Assembly: GCA_037445555.1 (NCBI GenBank)
Contig: JBBIKG010000006.1
Coordinates: forward strand, 62,001-126,000
Length of the DNA stretch: 64,000 nucleotides
Source of the DNA: JAAYJT01 sp037445555
GTDB taxonomy: Bacteria > Bacteroidota > Bacteroidia > Bacteroidales > JAAYJT01
Direction of reading: 5' to 3'
Part shown: positions 1 through 8,463 of the stretch, one piece after another
Numbering within the stretch: the stretch's first letter is position 1
Layout of the letters: each line of letters starts with the position of its first letter
Program-made: the position numbers and the translations under genes
The notes under the pieces: generated by a model
The model's database searches: none
The model's input: only the letters and a program-made list of their open reading frames with translations
What the model was told of the DNA's origin: nothing

Positions 1-777
1 TTTCTGAATCTCGGCAAGCCCACCAAGTTCTTTCAACCATTTTAATGTCTCTTTCATCGTGAAAATCGGGAGGCAAGGTGGTGTATTAAACATTGAACCT
101 TCTTTAATATGCGTCCGGTAATCAAGCATGGTTGGTATCAGCCGTTCGACCTTCCCGAGTATTTCTTCTTTCACGATTACAAAAGTGACTCCGGCAGGAC
201 CAACATTTTTCTGGGCGCCCCCATAAATCAGTGCATATTTCGATACATCGATCGGACGACTCAGAATATCTGACGACATGTCAGCGACCAGGGGGACAGG
301 GCTGTCAATGTCTTCATGAATTTCAGTTCCGTAAATGGTGTTATTTGTTGTAATGTGGAAATAATCCGCATCAGCAGGAATCACAAAGCCTTTTGGGACA
401 TAGTTGAAATTCTTATCAGCCGATGAAGCTACTACATTCACCTCTCCGAAGAGTTTTCCTTCTTTAATGGCTTTTTTGGCCCAAACCCCAGTTTCGAGGT
501 AGGCAGCCTTTTTGTTAAGCAGATTGAAGGGAACCATGCAAAACTGCATGCTTGCACCGCCGCCGAGAAAGAGAACCTGGTAACCCTCAGGAATTCCCAT
601 AAGTTCTTTGAACAGTGCGACGGTTTCGTCGATTACGGCTTGAAAGTCTTTGCTGCGGTGCGAAATTTCAAGGATAGAAAGGCCGATGCCATTCAAGTCA
701 AGAACAGCTTTGGCAGTGTTTTCGATAGCCACACGCGGAAGAATGGATGGGCCGGCATTAAAATTGTGCTTTTTCAT
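1..777 (-). CDS. serC: Phosphoserine aminotransferase, C-terminus beyond window
   Basis: This frame is open from the window edge to an ATG at 775-777 and gives 259 residues without a stop, so about the last quarter of a normal ~360-residue SerC is missing. The protein starts MKKHNFNAGPSILP, the typical SerC opening, followed by an SHRSKDF segment and a GGGASMQF stretch (cofactor phosphate region). The segment YGGAQKNVGPAGV contains the pyridoxal-phosphate lysine. The family converts 3-phosphohydroxypyruvate and glutamate to phosphoserine in serine synthesis, and also serves vitamin B6 synthesis. A Bacteroidota-type promoter and an inverted repeat lie just upstream (815-866). Identity is secure; the partner gene, often serA, would be outside the window. 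Confidence 0.95.
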   Translation of the reverse strand, partial: MKKHNFNAGPSILPRVAIENTAKAVLDLNGIGLSILEISHRSKDFQAVIDETVALFKELMGIPEGYQVLFLGGGASMQFCMVPFNLLNKKAAYLETGVWAKKAIKEGKLFGEVNVVASSADKNFNYVPKGFVIPADADYFHITTNNTIYGTEIHEDIDSPVPLVADMSSDILSRPIDVSKYALIYGGAQKNVGPAGVTFVIVKEEILGKVERLIPTMLDYRTHIKEGSMFNTPPCLPIFTMKETLKWLKELGGLAEIQK

Positions 778-814
778 ATTAAAATAAGTTAATGATGATT
801 GGTAATATTCGCTG

Positions 815-866
815 GCTTGCCAATTAACCAGATAACAAAGATAGCGTTTAATCTTATCTGGCAAGC
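815..866. repeat. Inverted repeat over the serC promoter
   Basis: GCTTGCC (815-821) and GGCAAGC (860-866) are inverted copies, and inside them CCAGATAA (828-835) and TTATCTGG (854-861) are a second perfect 8-bp inverted pair. The arms bracket the predicted -7 box of serC, so this could be an operator for a dimeric repressor. It could also form a hairpin in a transcript read from further upstream. No specific regulator is implied by the sequence. Confidence 0.4.
836..864 (-). promoter_or_regulatory. Predicted promoter of serC
   Basis: On the minus strand a TTG (862-864) and a TATCTTTG box (836-843) are separated by 18 nt, one short of the usual 19 in the Bacteroidota pattern TTG-N19-TAnnTTTG. 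Transcription would start about 50 nt before the serC ATG. The two halves of an inverted repeat (CCAGATAA 828-835, TTATCTGG 854-861) flank the -7 box. Confidence 0.55.
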
Positions 867-973
867 ACATTATATATCGCTCGGCTACATTTATTTTTGT
901 TGCCTGCCAAGCCGGAGTATATTATAAATTACTCTTAACATACGAGGCTTCAGCCTGAGAAAACATAAAGGAT

Positions 974-1453
974 TCACGTCAACAGACCGGCAAAAAAATA
1001 GTACGCCATCACCAGCGAAACGATTACCTTCATCAGTGTGCCAGCGATGAAGCCAAGAAATGAACCGAAGGCTGCTCTCAGCGCCTCATTTGATTGTTTC
1101 CCTGCTATAAACTCACCAATCAGTGCGCCTAAGAGCGGCCCAAGGATAATACCAACCGGAGGGAAAAAAAAAATACCTACCAGCAAGCCGAAGGTCGCGC
1201 CCCATACCCCTTTCCTGCTCCCACCAAATTTCCTGGTACCATATATTGGCACCCAATAATCGAGCAAAGTTACGGCCAAGGTGATGAGAAGCCAGACGAT
1301 AAGAAATTTGTCGCTAAAAGGAGATTTAGAGGATAACTGCAGAATAATGAGCGAGGCATAAGCCAGTGGTGGTCCCGGTAACATGGGCACTACGCAACCT
1401 GCTATGCCTGCAAGCAGAATGACCGTAGCGGTTATAAACAAAAAAGTGTCCAT
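974..1453 (-). CDS. DUF456 family membrane protein
   Basis: A 159-residue, very hydrophobic protein with an N-terminal membrane segment containing GCVVPMLPGPP. A second helix precedes the conserved LLDYWVPIYGTRKFGGS loop, and glycine-rich helices (FPPVGIILGPLLGALIGE) follow. This pattern and length match the DUF456 family of small inner-membrane proteins, whose function is not established. It stands alone between serC and the divergent msrB, without tight operon neighbours. Family assignment is confident; no biochemical role can be proposed from the sequence. Confidence 0.85.
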   Translation of the reverse strand: MDTFLFITATVILLAGIAGCVVPMLPGPPLAYASLIILQLSSKSPFSDKFLIVWLLITLAVTLLDYWVPIYGTRKFGGSRKGVWGATFGLLVGIFFFPPVGIILGPLLGALIGEFIAGKQSNEALRAAFGSFLGFIAGTLMKVIVSLVMAYYFFAGLLT

Positions 1454-1589
1454 ACTGATAACCTTTCGAACTCAATGAAACATGCTGGAAAAAACAAATA
1501 CAAACATACGCTTTTAGAAGATCTGGATTTGTGAAAATAAGAATAGCAGCCAAAATCGTTAAAGATTTGGAAACAAATCCTGTCCATGC

Positions 1590-2123
1590 ATGTTGATATT
1601 TCAAATAACAGAAAATTTCATGGTACTCAGATACTCGATGGTCATTTTGACAGCGTTTACTTTTGTTGGCATTTCATGCCAATTGAGATCCGGTATCAGA
1701 AAAAACGAACCCTCTATGATTGCGATAAAACTCAACGTCAGCCGAAGCGACGATGAATGGAAAACCATACTTACCCCCATGCAATACTATGTTTTGCGTG
1801 AGAAGGGCACCGAAAAGCCTTTTTCCGGCGAATACTTCAATCATTTCGATGATGGTTGGTATCACTGCTCCGGTTGCAATGCCAGACTGTTCAGGTCTGA
1901 TGCCAAATTTGAATCGGGATGCGGGTGGCCAAGCTTTTTTATGCCTGCTACTGATACAGCAATCGCATATATTGACGATTTCTCTTTTGGAATGAAACGA
2001 ACAGAAACCATTTGCCATAATTGCGGAGGGCATCTTGGCCATGTGTTTAACGACGGCCCTGAACCCACCGGTCTTCGATATTGTATTAATTCAGCAGCAA
2101 TTAAGTTCGTTCCTGATAATTAG
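1590..2123 (+). CDS. msrB: Peptide-methionine (R)-S-oxide reductase MsrB
   Basis: MsrB reduces the R-epimer of methionine sulfoxide in oxidised proteins. The 177-residue product carries the two zinc-binding CxxC pairs (C93/C96 in HCSGC and C142/C145 in CHNC). It also has GCGWPSF (C111) and the catalytic cysteine C165 in RYCINSAA. The N-terminus holds a hydrophobic stretch ending near C30 (VGISC), so export or lipidation is possible, although the lipobox is not canonical. ATGs at 1620 and 1638 are plausible alternative starts that would give a cleaner signal peptide. The last 23 nt overlap the 3' end of the convergent kinase gene. Confidence 0.93.
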   Translation: MLIFQITENFMVLRYSMVILTAFTFVGISCQLRSGIRKNEPSMIAIKLNVSRSDDEWKTILTPMQYYVLREKGTEKPFSGEYFNHFDDGWYHCSGCNARLFRSDAKFESGCGWPSFFMPATDTAIAYIDDFSFGMKRTETICHNCGGHLGHVFNDGPEPTGLRYCINSAAIKFVPDN

Positions 2124-2958
2124 TCAGATGGTATTGTAGAAGGTAGTCGATAGGCTGCTGAATGACTTTTTGCAGGCGAATTCCGAACTTATCCGCCAAG
2201 GTCTCGATCATATCTTTGAAAGCGAAAGCAACCGAACCACTAAGATATAGGACGTAGCTCTGATAGTTTTGATATATTGTTACCATGTGAATGAAGAACT
2301 CTTCAAAATGCTGCAGCAATAAGGTTTGAATCCATGGATGGTTTGTATGAAGTGAGGCAAAAGGAGCAAATGAGCTGAGGAAGCGGTTCGGGAAGGGTTC
2401 GCGATAAATCCTTGTAAGGGCCTTATCTAGACTCAAGGGATACCGGTGTGTGAAATCATCCGAAAGCTCCTTTGGCATTTTATATTCAAAGTAATGCTTG
2501 AGTAACTGTTTCCCTAATACCGCACCACTTCCCTCATCGCCGAGGATAAATCCCAATGAATTAATGTGGGCCGGAAAGCTGGCTCCGTCATAGATGCTGG
2601 AATTTGAACCTGTTCCGAGAATTCCAACCAAGCCTTCATGATTTCCGCAAAGCGCTCTGGCGGTGCCTAGAAGATCCGATTCAACTGTCACATCAGCTCC
2701 CCTGAAAATATCCCGAAGCGGATACTCAATGGTTCGGATCTTATCACTGTCACAACATCCGGAACCATAGAAATATACCTCTTTAACATCCCGTGGGTCA
2801 AGGTAGGGAAGCAGGTCTTTGTCTATCACTTTGGTCACACCTGCTGCATCCACGAAATAGGGGTTCAATCCAAAGGTTTGTACCGACCTGATCCCGTGTT
2901 TATTATCAAAAAGCCTCCAATTAGTTTTTGACGATCCGCTATCTGCTACTAAAATCAT
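2101..2958 (-). CDS. BadF/BadG-type ATPase, N-acetylglucosamine kinase-like
   Basis: A 285-residue actin/hexokinase-fold ATPase. It starts MILVADSGSSKTNWRL, the phosphate-1 loop, then has GILGTGSNSS (phosphate-2/sugar-binding region) and LGFILGDEGSGAVLGK, typical of Bacteroidota proteins annotated as N-acetylglucosamine kinase (BadF/BadG/BcrA/BcrD family). It probably phosphorylates an amino sugar during cell-wall recycling, but substrate specificity is inferred from the family only. The ATG at 2956-2958 is preferred over an in-frame ATG at 3006 because the glycine-rich loop should lie at the very N-terminus and because a TATCTTTG box lies at 2990-2997, between the two ATGs. The 3' end overlaps msrB by 23 nt, tail to tail. 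Confidence 0.85.
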   Translation of the reverse strand: MILVADSGSSKTNWRLFDNKHGIRSVQTFGLNPYFVDAAGVTKVIDKDLLPYLDPRDVKEVYFYGSGCCDSDKIRTIEYPLRDIFRGADVTVESDLLGTARALCGNHEGLVGILGTGSNSSIYDGASFPAHINSLGFILGDEGSGAVLGKQLLKHYFEYKMPKELSDDFTHRYPLSLDKALTRIYREPFPNRFLSSFAPFASLHTNHPWIQTLLLQHFEEFFIHMVTIYQNYQSYVLYLSGSVAFAFKDMIETLADKFGIRLQKVIQQPIDYLLQYHLTNYQERT

Positions 2959-2989
2959 CTGGGCGAAAAATAGATACATGAATACCGTG

Positions 2990-2997
2990 CAAAGATA
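2990..2997 (-). promoter_or_regulatory. Predicted -7 box of the GlcNAc-kinase-like gene
   Basis: The minus strand reads TATCTTTG, a perfect match to the Bacteroidota TAnnTTTG box, about 32 nt before the chosen ATG. No TTG is seen at the expected -33 distance, so only the -7 element is supported. Its position helps decide the start at 2958. Confidence 0.4.
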
Positions 2998-3025
2998 GCT
3001 CAGCATGGCTTAGGGTCATAAGAGT

Positions 3026-3466
3026 ATGAAAAGATTATCCGTAGTTTTACAATACCGTATGATCAATCCGTCATCTGCATTGGAAATTCTGATTTCAAGG
3101 TTTATAAAGTTTGCTCTTGTTGGTCTATCAGGCGTGGTAATCGACTATGGAGTCACCATATTGTGCAAAGAGAAATTTAAGATTCATAAATATATTTCCA
3201 ATGCTCTGGGATTCAGTTTTGCGGCATCTTCAAACTATATACTCAACCGTGTTTGGACTTTTGCCAGTCATGATCCGCAAATTGTGAGCGAATACGGGCG
3301 ATTTATACTAGTATCGCTATTTGGTCTGCTTATAAACAGCGGAGTTCTTTGGGTTTTTCACGGTAAGTTGAAGATGGACTTTTACTTTTCGAAATTAATA
3401 GCTATTGCATTTACCACAATCTGGAACTTCTTCGCAAATGTTACCTTCACCTTTCACGCGGCTTAG
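3026..3466 (+). CDS. GtrA family membrane protein
   Basis: A 146-residue protein with four predicted membrane helices. The helix ISRFIKFALVGLSGVVIDYG, the segment SSNYILNRVWTF and the end helix with TTIWNFFANVTFTF are the signature of the GtrA family. Members are small membrane proteins thought to flip or carry lipid-linked sugars for cell-surface glycan modification. The gene faces a polyprenyl-sugar-type glycosyltransferase 10 nt away, tail to tail, which fits a shared glycan job. A second ATG at 3059 is a possible start. Confidence 0.88.
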   Translation: MKRLSVVLQYRMINPSSALEILISRFIKFALVGLSGVVIDYGVTILCKEKFKIHKYISNALGFSFAASSNYILNRVWTFASHDPQIVSEYGRFILVSLFGLLINSGVLWVFHGKLKMDFYFSKLIAIAFTTIWNFFANVTFTFHAA

Positions 3467-3475
3467 GTTGTGGCT

Positions 3476-5059
3476 CTATTTCAATTCTGAATAGTCTCCA
3501 ATATTGGTCCGGTAAAGCAGCAAAGGAACATGGTAATTGACAGGATTGATCCTGAATAAAATATTATCTACGAAACCTGGGTCGAAACGGGTTTCGTACT
3601 CAAGATCAGGAAAAAGAATTTTGACCTTCGATATTCTTTCATTGAGGTTATTTTCGCCGCAAAACAATACAAACTGGGGTAAATCTGTTTCAGGCTTATT
3701 ACGAAAAAAATCGAGGGAATATATTTCCTTATGAATGCGGCCAAGCGGGCTTATCTCATCCGGTCGAAAGGAGTCCGCGTCAGGGCGATTACCCAGAAGA
3801 TAAGCGGTAAACCAATGATTGGCATAGGAAATTGGAATCATCTGAGCGCTGCTCTTTCGATCCTCCTGAATTAGAATAGAATTAAGGTTCTTATACCTCC
3901 CCAGATATAGTGCTGATTCAACCCTCGCTTTCTTTGAGTATGCCGTAGTTACGGGCACTAAAAGTAAGGTGTTCAGTATAATAAAAAGAATCACAGTCAA
4001 TTTCATCCATGCCTGATGCCGATTCCAGAAAACCGAACGGCTGCTATATTCACTCCAACCGATAACGCCAAGCATAACAAACATCGGAATCACGGTGAAA
4101 ATGAATCGTTCCTGTTTGTTTGGGAAAATGGTATGAAAAAGCAGGAAAAGCATTGTCGGAATAAAAAGTAGTAATCGACTTTTCCAATGTATAAATGCTC
4201 CGGCAAAAAGAAATAATCCCAGAGGTGGCACGAGCATCATGGGTATCATTTCGAGATACATCAGCACATTCCGCGTACCGTAATCTCCGGAATGACTCAG
4301 GTTGTAACGGATATACTCCGTGAGCTCGGCAAATGGCCGTTGCCAGATAATCATATCAACAACACCCTGTATTGCTGAGATACTTAGTAATATTCCGGCG
4401 AAAAAAATAAATGCTGGCTTCCACTTCTTCAAGAAAAGGATTACCAGCCCTATGCCGCCGGCAAAGATGATGGTTTGAAATCTTACCGAAAAAGCCAGCC
4501 CGACAATAACTCCGGCCCACAGCCAATCGAGAGTAGAAGAGTGATCTTTTCTGATTAATATCCAAAGGCCCCATAGCAGAAGTGGTGTGGCAACCACTTC
4601 CACCAGATTCCGGACACTCAGAAAGGGCATGAACCATAGAGCAGCCAATAACAATCCGGCATAGCCTGCCAAACGGACATTGCTGTATCTCTCAACAATT
4701 CTGAAGCCAAGGATTACTGTCACCATTGAGAGTATCGCATGTAAAAACCTGTTGATGAGCATCTGGGTCTCTGGCGACGAAATACCTGTATGTTTGAATG
4801 CGATGAACAGCAGATAATGCAATCCGACATAGAAAAAACTGTGCCCTTCAGGCCGGGGTATCTTCTGATTCCAGGGAAGCCAATTGCCATAATCTGTTCC
4901 ATCAGCCCATGATTTTGCTGCTTCAATCACACTGAAGTGATCGTCGTGCATTCCATAGCCTTTGGAAAAAAATACAGCAAGTAATCTAATAAATAGAGCA
5001 ATAAATATGATTGCCCATAGCGGATGGCGGTAATAAAATGCCAACAAGTTTCTTATCAT
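3476..5059 (-). CDS. Multi-pass glycosyltransferase, ALG9/GT22- or GT39-like
   Basis: A 527-residue integral membrane protein with about ten hydrophobic helices. A luminal loop after the first helix carries the acidic motif MHDDHF, as in C-superfamily glycosyltransferases, where such an acidic pair is catalytic. The motif PNKQERFIF resembles the HKExRF motif of ALG9/PIG-B-type mannosyltransferases (GT22), and its length also fits. It would transfer a sugar from a polyprenyl phosphate donor at the periplasmic face. The reading frame is open to a TTG at 5068, but the ATG at 5057-5059 directly before the first helix is the more likely start. That leaves a 10-nt gap after the NfeD gene, so it is the last gene of the mtaB-lgt-suhB-nfeD run. 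Donor and acceptor are unknown. Confidence 0.75.
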   Translation of the reverse strand: MIRNLLAFYYRHPLWAIIFIALFIRLLAVFFSKGYGMHDDHFSVIEAAKSWADGTDYGNWLPWNQKIPRPEGHSFFYVGLHYLLFIAFKHTGISSPETQMLINRFLHAILSMVTVILGFRIVERYSNVRLAGYAGLLLAALWFMPFLSVRNLVEVVATPLLLWGLWILIRKDHSSTLDWLWAGVIVGLAFSVRFQTIIFAGGIGLVILFLKKWKPAFIFFAGILLSISAIQGVVDMIIWQRPFAELTEYIRYNLSHSGDYGTRNVLMYLEMIPMMLVPPLGLFLFAGAFIHWKSRLLLFIPTMLFLLFHTIFPNKQERFIFTVIPMFVMLGVIGWSEYSSRSVFWNRHQAWMKLTVILFIILNTLLLVPVTTAYSKKARVESALYLGRYKNLNSILIQEDRKSSAQMIPISYANHWFTAYLLGNRPDADSFRPDEISPLGRIHKEIYSLDFFRNKPETDLPQFVLFCGENNLNERISKVKILFPDLEYETRFDPGFVDNILFRINPVNYHVPLLLYRTNIGDYSELK

Positions 5060-5069
5060 GGCTGACAAT

Positions 5070-6470
5070 TTATTCTAACATTTTTCGTACAAAAAGTTGT
5101 GTTGCTTCATGCCTGACTACCTGCACAAACTCACCTTTTTCAATAAATCCACTTTCCGCTGTGGCATCATATAATTCATTGTCTATCATAACTTTACCTG
5201 ATGGGCGTAGTAGGGTGTACGCCACACCTGTATGACCTATCATGGAAGAATAGACGGCATTGGCTGCAGTATAACCCTTACTGGCATCCTGAGTCGTTTC
5301 CAGAGCCAACTCACCTAAAATGTGTGTCGTGAATACCTTTCGGCCAAAGTAGAATGAGAGGGCAAGCCCCATGAACGACCCTATAGACACAATGAAAAAA
5401 GCCTGTAGTATTTTGCCAGCATATTGTGCTCCAAAACTGAACCCCATATTATCGACCAAGCCCAGGATAAGCCCCGCGCCCATAAAGGCGATGCCGAGGA
5501 TTCCCGTGATGCCAAAACCGGGTATGGCAAATATTTCAATAGCAAGCAGAATCAATCCTACAACAAACAGCAGGATTTCCCAATTGGCCGCTATGCCTTC
5601 GAGATATAATGGCGCAAAATATAGCAGTGCAGCTATTACGGCTGCTGCTGAAGGGAAACCAACTCCGGGGGTCTGAAGTTCAAAGTAGATGCCTCCGATA
5701 ATGATCATGATAAGAAGGCCACTGATAATAGGACTGATCAAAAATCCTATTACTTTATCCAATGGAGTTAGCTTCTGTTCCGAAATTTCATACTCACTGA
5801 CTCCGGAAATCTTAAGTACTTCAATTATATCTTCGGCTTTCCCCTGGCAATATCCGTGCTTGATGGCTTCGCTGGCTGTAAAGCTAAGTACCTGTCCTGT
5901 ATCGCTAATGTTCTTGATGTAGATCCTCGGATCGACCATAGCCTGAGCAATATCAGGGTCGCGGCCGGTTGCTTCCGCTGTTGCCCTCATCATAGCCCGC
6001 ATGTACGACTGGTATTTGTCAGGAAGAGGACTCCCTGCCTGATCTACGACAGTGGCAGCACCAATCAGGGCTCCCGAGCGCATATAGATGCTATCGCAGG
6101 CAATTGAAATCAGCGCACCAGCTGAAGCAGCATTATTATCAATAAATACATACACCGGTATCTTTGATTGCAAAATTATGGTACGGATGCTATCAGCGGC
6201 ATCCAACATACCTCCGTATGTGTTAAGATGAATAAGAATAATATCGACCTGTTTCTCCCCGGCTTCTTTCATTGCTTTCTTGGTCGATCGCCACACAGGT
6301 GGAGCAATTTGTTCCATAATCTCAAACACATACACCTTTGTGATTTTTTTCTCTTCAGCCTGCGGGACCTCCTGCAATGGGGCAGAAACAGAAACAAGGC
6401 CTATAGCTAGTGTCACCGTTATCAAGAGTAAAACATAGGGCAAATTAGCAGTCTTCATAATTATATTCAT
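5070..6470 (-). CDS. NfeD/ClpP-class membrane serine protease
   Basis: A 466-residue protein with an N-terminal signal or anchor helix and a ClpP-like serine protease domain at about residues 44-230. A block of membrane helices follows (about 240-375), then a C-terminal NfeD-type OB-fold (about 395-466). The catalytic serine is S116 in DNNAASAGAL, preceded by HLNTYGG, and K152 in the SPLPDKYQSY region is a plausible dyad lysine, as in the archaeal 1510-N protease. Such proteins are linked to stomatin/flotillin partners and membrane quality control, but no stomatin gene lies nearby. The start overlaps the end of suhB by 26 nt; an ATG at 6458 is an equally good start. It sits fourth in the mtaB-lgt-suhB run. 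Confidence 0.88.
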   Translation of the reverse strand: MNIIMKTANLPYVLLLITVTLAIGLVSVSAPLQEVPQAEEKKITKVYVFEIMEQIAPPVWRSTKKAMKEAGEKQVDIILIHLNTYGGMLDAADSIRTIILQSKIPVYVFIDNNAASAGALISIACDSIYMRSGALIGAATVVDQAGSPLPDKYQSYMRAMMRATAEATGRDPDIAQAMVDPRIYIKNISDTGQVLSFTASEAIKHGYCQGKAEDIIEVLKISGVSEYEISEQKLTPLDKVIGFLISPIISGLLIMIIIGGIYFELQTPGVGFPSAAAVIAALLYFAPLYLEGIAANWEILLFVVGLILLAIEIFAIPGFGITGILGIAFMGAGLILGLVDNMGFSFGAQYAGKILQAFFIVSIGSFMGLALSFYFGRKVFTTHILGELALETTQDASKGYTAANAVYSSMIGHTGVAYTLLRPSGKVMIDNELYDATAESGFIEKGEFVQVVRHEATQLFVRKMLE

Positions 6471-7284
6471 TAAAACATTCCTTGATTATGGCCATTAACG
6501 GTACATGTACCCGGCCGTTTGTGGCCACTAACTCCTTGCCGTAAATATAGTCATTTCCTTCCTTAAAATCGCACACTCTTCCACCGGCTTGTTGAACCAA
6601 GAATGCTCCCGCAGCAACATCCCATGGCTGCAGCCCGTATTCATAAAACCCCTCGAAACGACCACAGGCCACATAGGCCAGATCGACAGCTGCCGAGCCC
6701 AATCTGCGCAGCCCGCTGCTTTCTCTGAGTAATCGGTCAAAAACACGCATATACTGATCGAGTTTGCTATAGTCGTAGTATGGAAAACCGGTAGCAAATA
6801 GCGATCTGCCTAGATCCGACACTTCAGACACCTTTATAACACTCTCGTTCAGCACCACCGGGCCACCCTCCCAGGAATAGAAGCATTCATCCAGATTTAC
6901 TTCATAAACTATCCCGGCTACTACCCGGTTGTTGTTGAACAAGGCTACGCTGATTGCATAGAGAGGTACTCCGTGGATGAAGTTAGTGGTGCCATCCAGC
7001 GGATCAATAATCCAGAAAAGCGAATGGGTGCTATGGTTTTTTACTTCTTCTTCGGCCAAAAATCCCGACGAGGGGAGAAGAGCAGAAAGACCTTCCACGA
7101 GTAATCGCTCCGATTGGCGATCGACTCTGGTAACAAAATCGTGTCGCCCTTTTTCCTGAATATCTCCGATATGGAGCTGCGAAATCTCATTATGAAGAAA
7201 CCGGCCAACCTGCCTCACAAGTGAGCATGCTTTTACCGTAAGCTCTCCAAGAGCCAATCCGTGATAGTCTGTGGCATTGGTCAT
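6445..7284 (-). CDS. suhB: Inositol monophosphatase family protein
   Basis: A 279-residue magnesium-dependent, lithium-sensitive-type sugar phosphatase. Metal-site motifs are visible in order: VTRVDRQSE, FLAEEEV, the signature IDPLDGTTNF, and WDVAAGAFLVQQAGG near the C-terminus. The family removes phosphate from inositol 1-phosphate or related sugar phosphates, and bacterial SuhB also has a role in rRNA transcription in some species. Substrate is not shown by the sequence. It begins 4 nt after lgt stops and its end overlaps the NfeD gene, so it is translationally linked to both. Confidence 0.9.
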   Translation of the reverse strand: MTNATDYHGLALGELTVKACSLVRQVGRFLHNEISQLHIGDIQEKGRHDFVTRVDRQSERLLVEGLSALLPSSGFLAEEEVKNHSTHSLFWIIDPLDGTTNFIHGVPLYAISVALFNNNRVVAGIVYEVNLDECFYSWEGGPVVLNESVIKVSEVSDLGRSLFATGFPYYDYSKLDQYMRVFDRLLRESSGLRRLGSAAVDLAYVACGRFEGFYEYGLQPWDVAAGAFLVQQAGGRVCDFKEGNDYIYGKELVATNGRVHVPLMAIIKECFNEYNYEDC

Positions 7285-7288
7285 ACGA

Positions 7289-8452
7289 TCAGTAGGCTTT
7301 TAATTTCCTTCTACGAACCATGTAGAAATAAACAATACCGGTCAAGCCAAGCATGATAAGCAGAACGGATATGATTTCAGCCTGGCTAAGTTTGACACCC
7401 CATAGATTGATCTTTGGATTGACTCGAATCTTTTCAATTAGAAAACGTTCGATTCCGTTCATGACAAGATAGATTGAAAACACCCACCCTGTAACTTTTA
7501 TCCAGTTTCGGGTCAACCATAATACCCCGAACAATAATATACTCATGAAGCTTTCGTATAATGATGTCGGATAAACAGGCTGGTCAAGCACAAAACAGTG
7601 TCTTCCTGCACAATCCGTAATCCTTACCCCCTCATTGATGACATTGTGCGGAAAATTGTAGGCCCATATCCAGTCTGGCAGAAATGCCAGCCATTCAGGT
7701 TTTGGGTTCAGATTAACCACCCCCCAGCATCCGTCTCCCGAAAAATGACACCCAAGTCTTCCAACTCCATAGGCCAAAAGCAAAGCAGGGGCAACCGCAT
7801 CAGCCAATATAATCCACGGGATATTGTTCTTTCTGGCATACCAAATTACAGCAAGCGTGGCTACAATCAGTCCGCCATAGAAGGTCAATCCCTGAAATGA
7901 AAAAATGCTACCAATGGGATCCGCAAAAAAGGTTTCCAGGTTCTCTAGGATATCAAAGAGCTTGGCTCCTAAAATGCCGGCAATTCCGGCAAGAACTACC
8001 AAATTGGCCGTGAGTTGGTAGGGATGCACCTCTAAGACCTCAGTAAGAGGCTTTGCCAATCGTTGTTTCTGAGCACTGCGCCAACTTAGGTAAACCCACA
8101 GGGCAGCCAATGCCAGTCCACCCAAAAGGCTGCCCTCGGCGGATAGAATAAAGTCCTGTGGATTATCTACAAATGCGCTGTAATTCGCTACCATGCCAAC
8201 ACCTTTGAAACCTATCAGGAAGCCAAGTATACCGTTTGATATCAGCTCTTTAAGACTTGCTGGCAGGCCTTTCGTGACGCTTTTTTTCATAGCTGAAAGC
8301 ATTCCGGCCCTTTCTTTTCGCTTCAGCTCATAGCTGAGCAGGAGGGCGGCCACAATAAAAGCAAGGGCTACGAAAAAACCATAGGTCTGAATAGGAAGAT
8401 TGACTGAAGTACCCAATAGGTAATTGATCATGTCGCTGATTCGTGGGAACAT
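7289..8452 (-). CDS. lgt: Prolipoprotein diacylglyceryl transferase
   Basis: Lgt transfers a diacylglyceryl group from phosphatidylglycerol to the cysteine of prolipoproteins in the inner membrane, the first step of lipoprotein maturation. The 387-residue protein shows several membrane helices, GLTFYGGLIV, and the family signature region GRLGCHFSGDGCWG. It is about 100 residues longer than proteobacterial Lgt because of an insertion between the first helix and the core, common in Bacteroidota. An ATG at codon 8 (8431) is a possible alternative start. It lies 11 nt after mtaB and 4 nt before suhB. Many lipoproteins in this window (BamD, the peptide-binding protein, the RND adaptor) would need it. 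Confidence 0.93.
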   Translation of the reverse strand: MFPRISDMINYLLGTSVNLPIQTYGFFVALAFIVAALLLSYELKRKERAGMLSAMKKSVTKGLPASLKELISNGILGFLIGFKGVGMVANYSAFVDNPQDFILSAEGSLLGGLALAALWVYLSWRSAQKQRLAKPLTEVLEVHPYQLTANLVVLAGIAGILGAKLFDILENLETFFADPIGSIFSFQGLTFYGGLIVATLAVIWYARKNNIPWIILADAVAPALLLAYGVGRLGCHFSGDGCWGVVNLNPKPEWLAFLPDWIWAYNFPHNVINEGVRITDCAGRHCFVLDQPVYPTSLYESFMSILLFGVLWLTRNWIKVTGWVFSIYLVMNGIERFLIEKIRVNPKINLWGVKLSQAEIISVLLIMLGLTGIVYFYMVRRRKLKAY

Positions 8453-8463
8453 ATGTACAAGAT

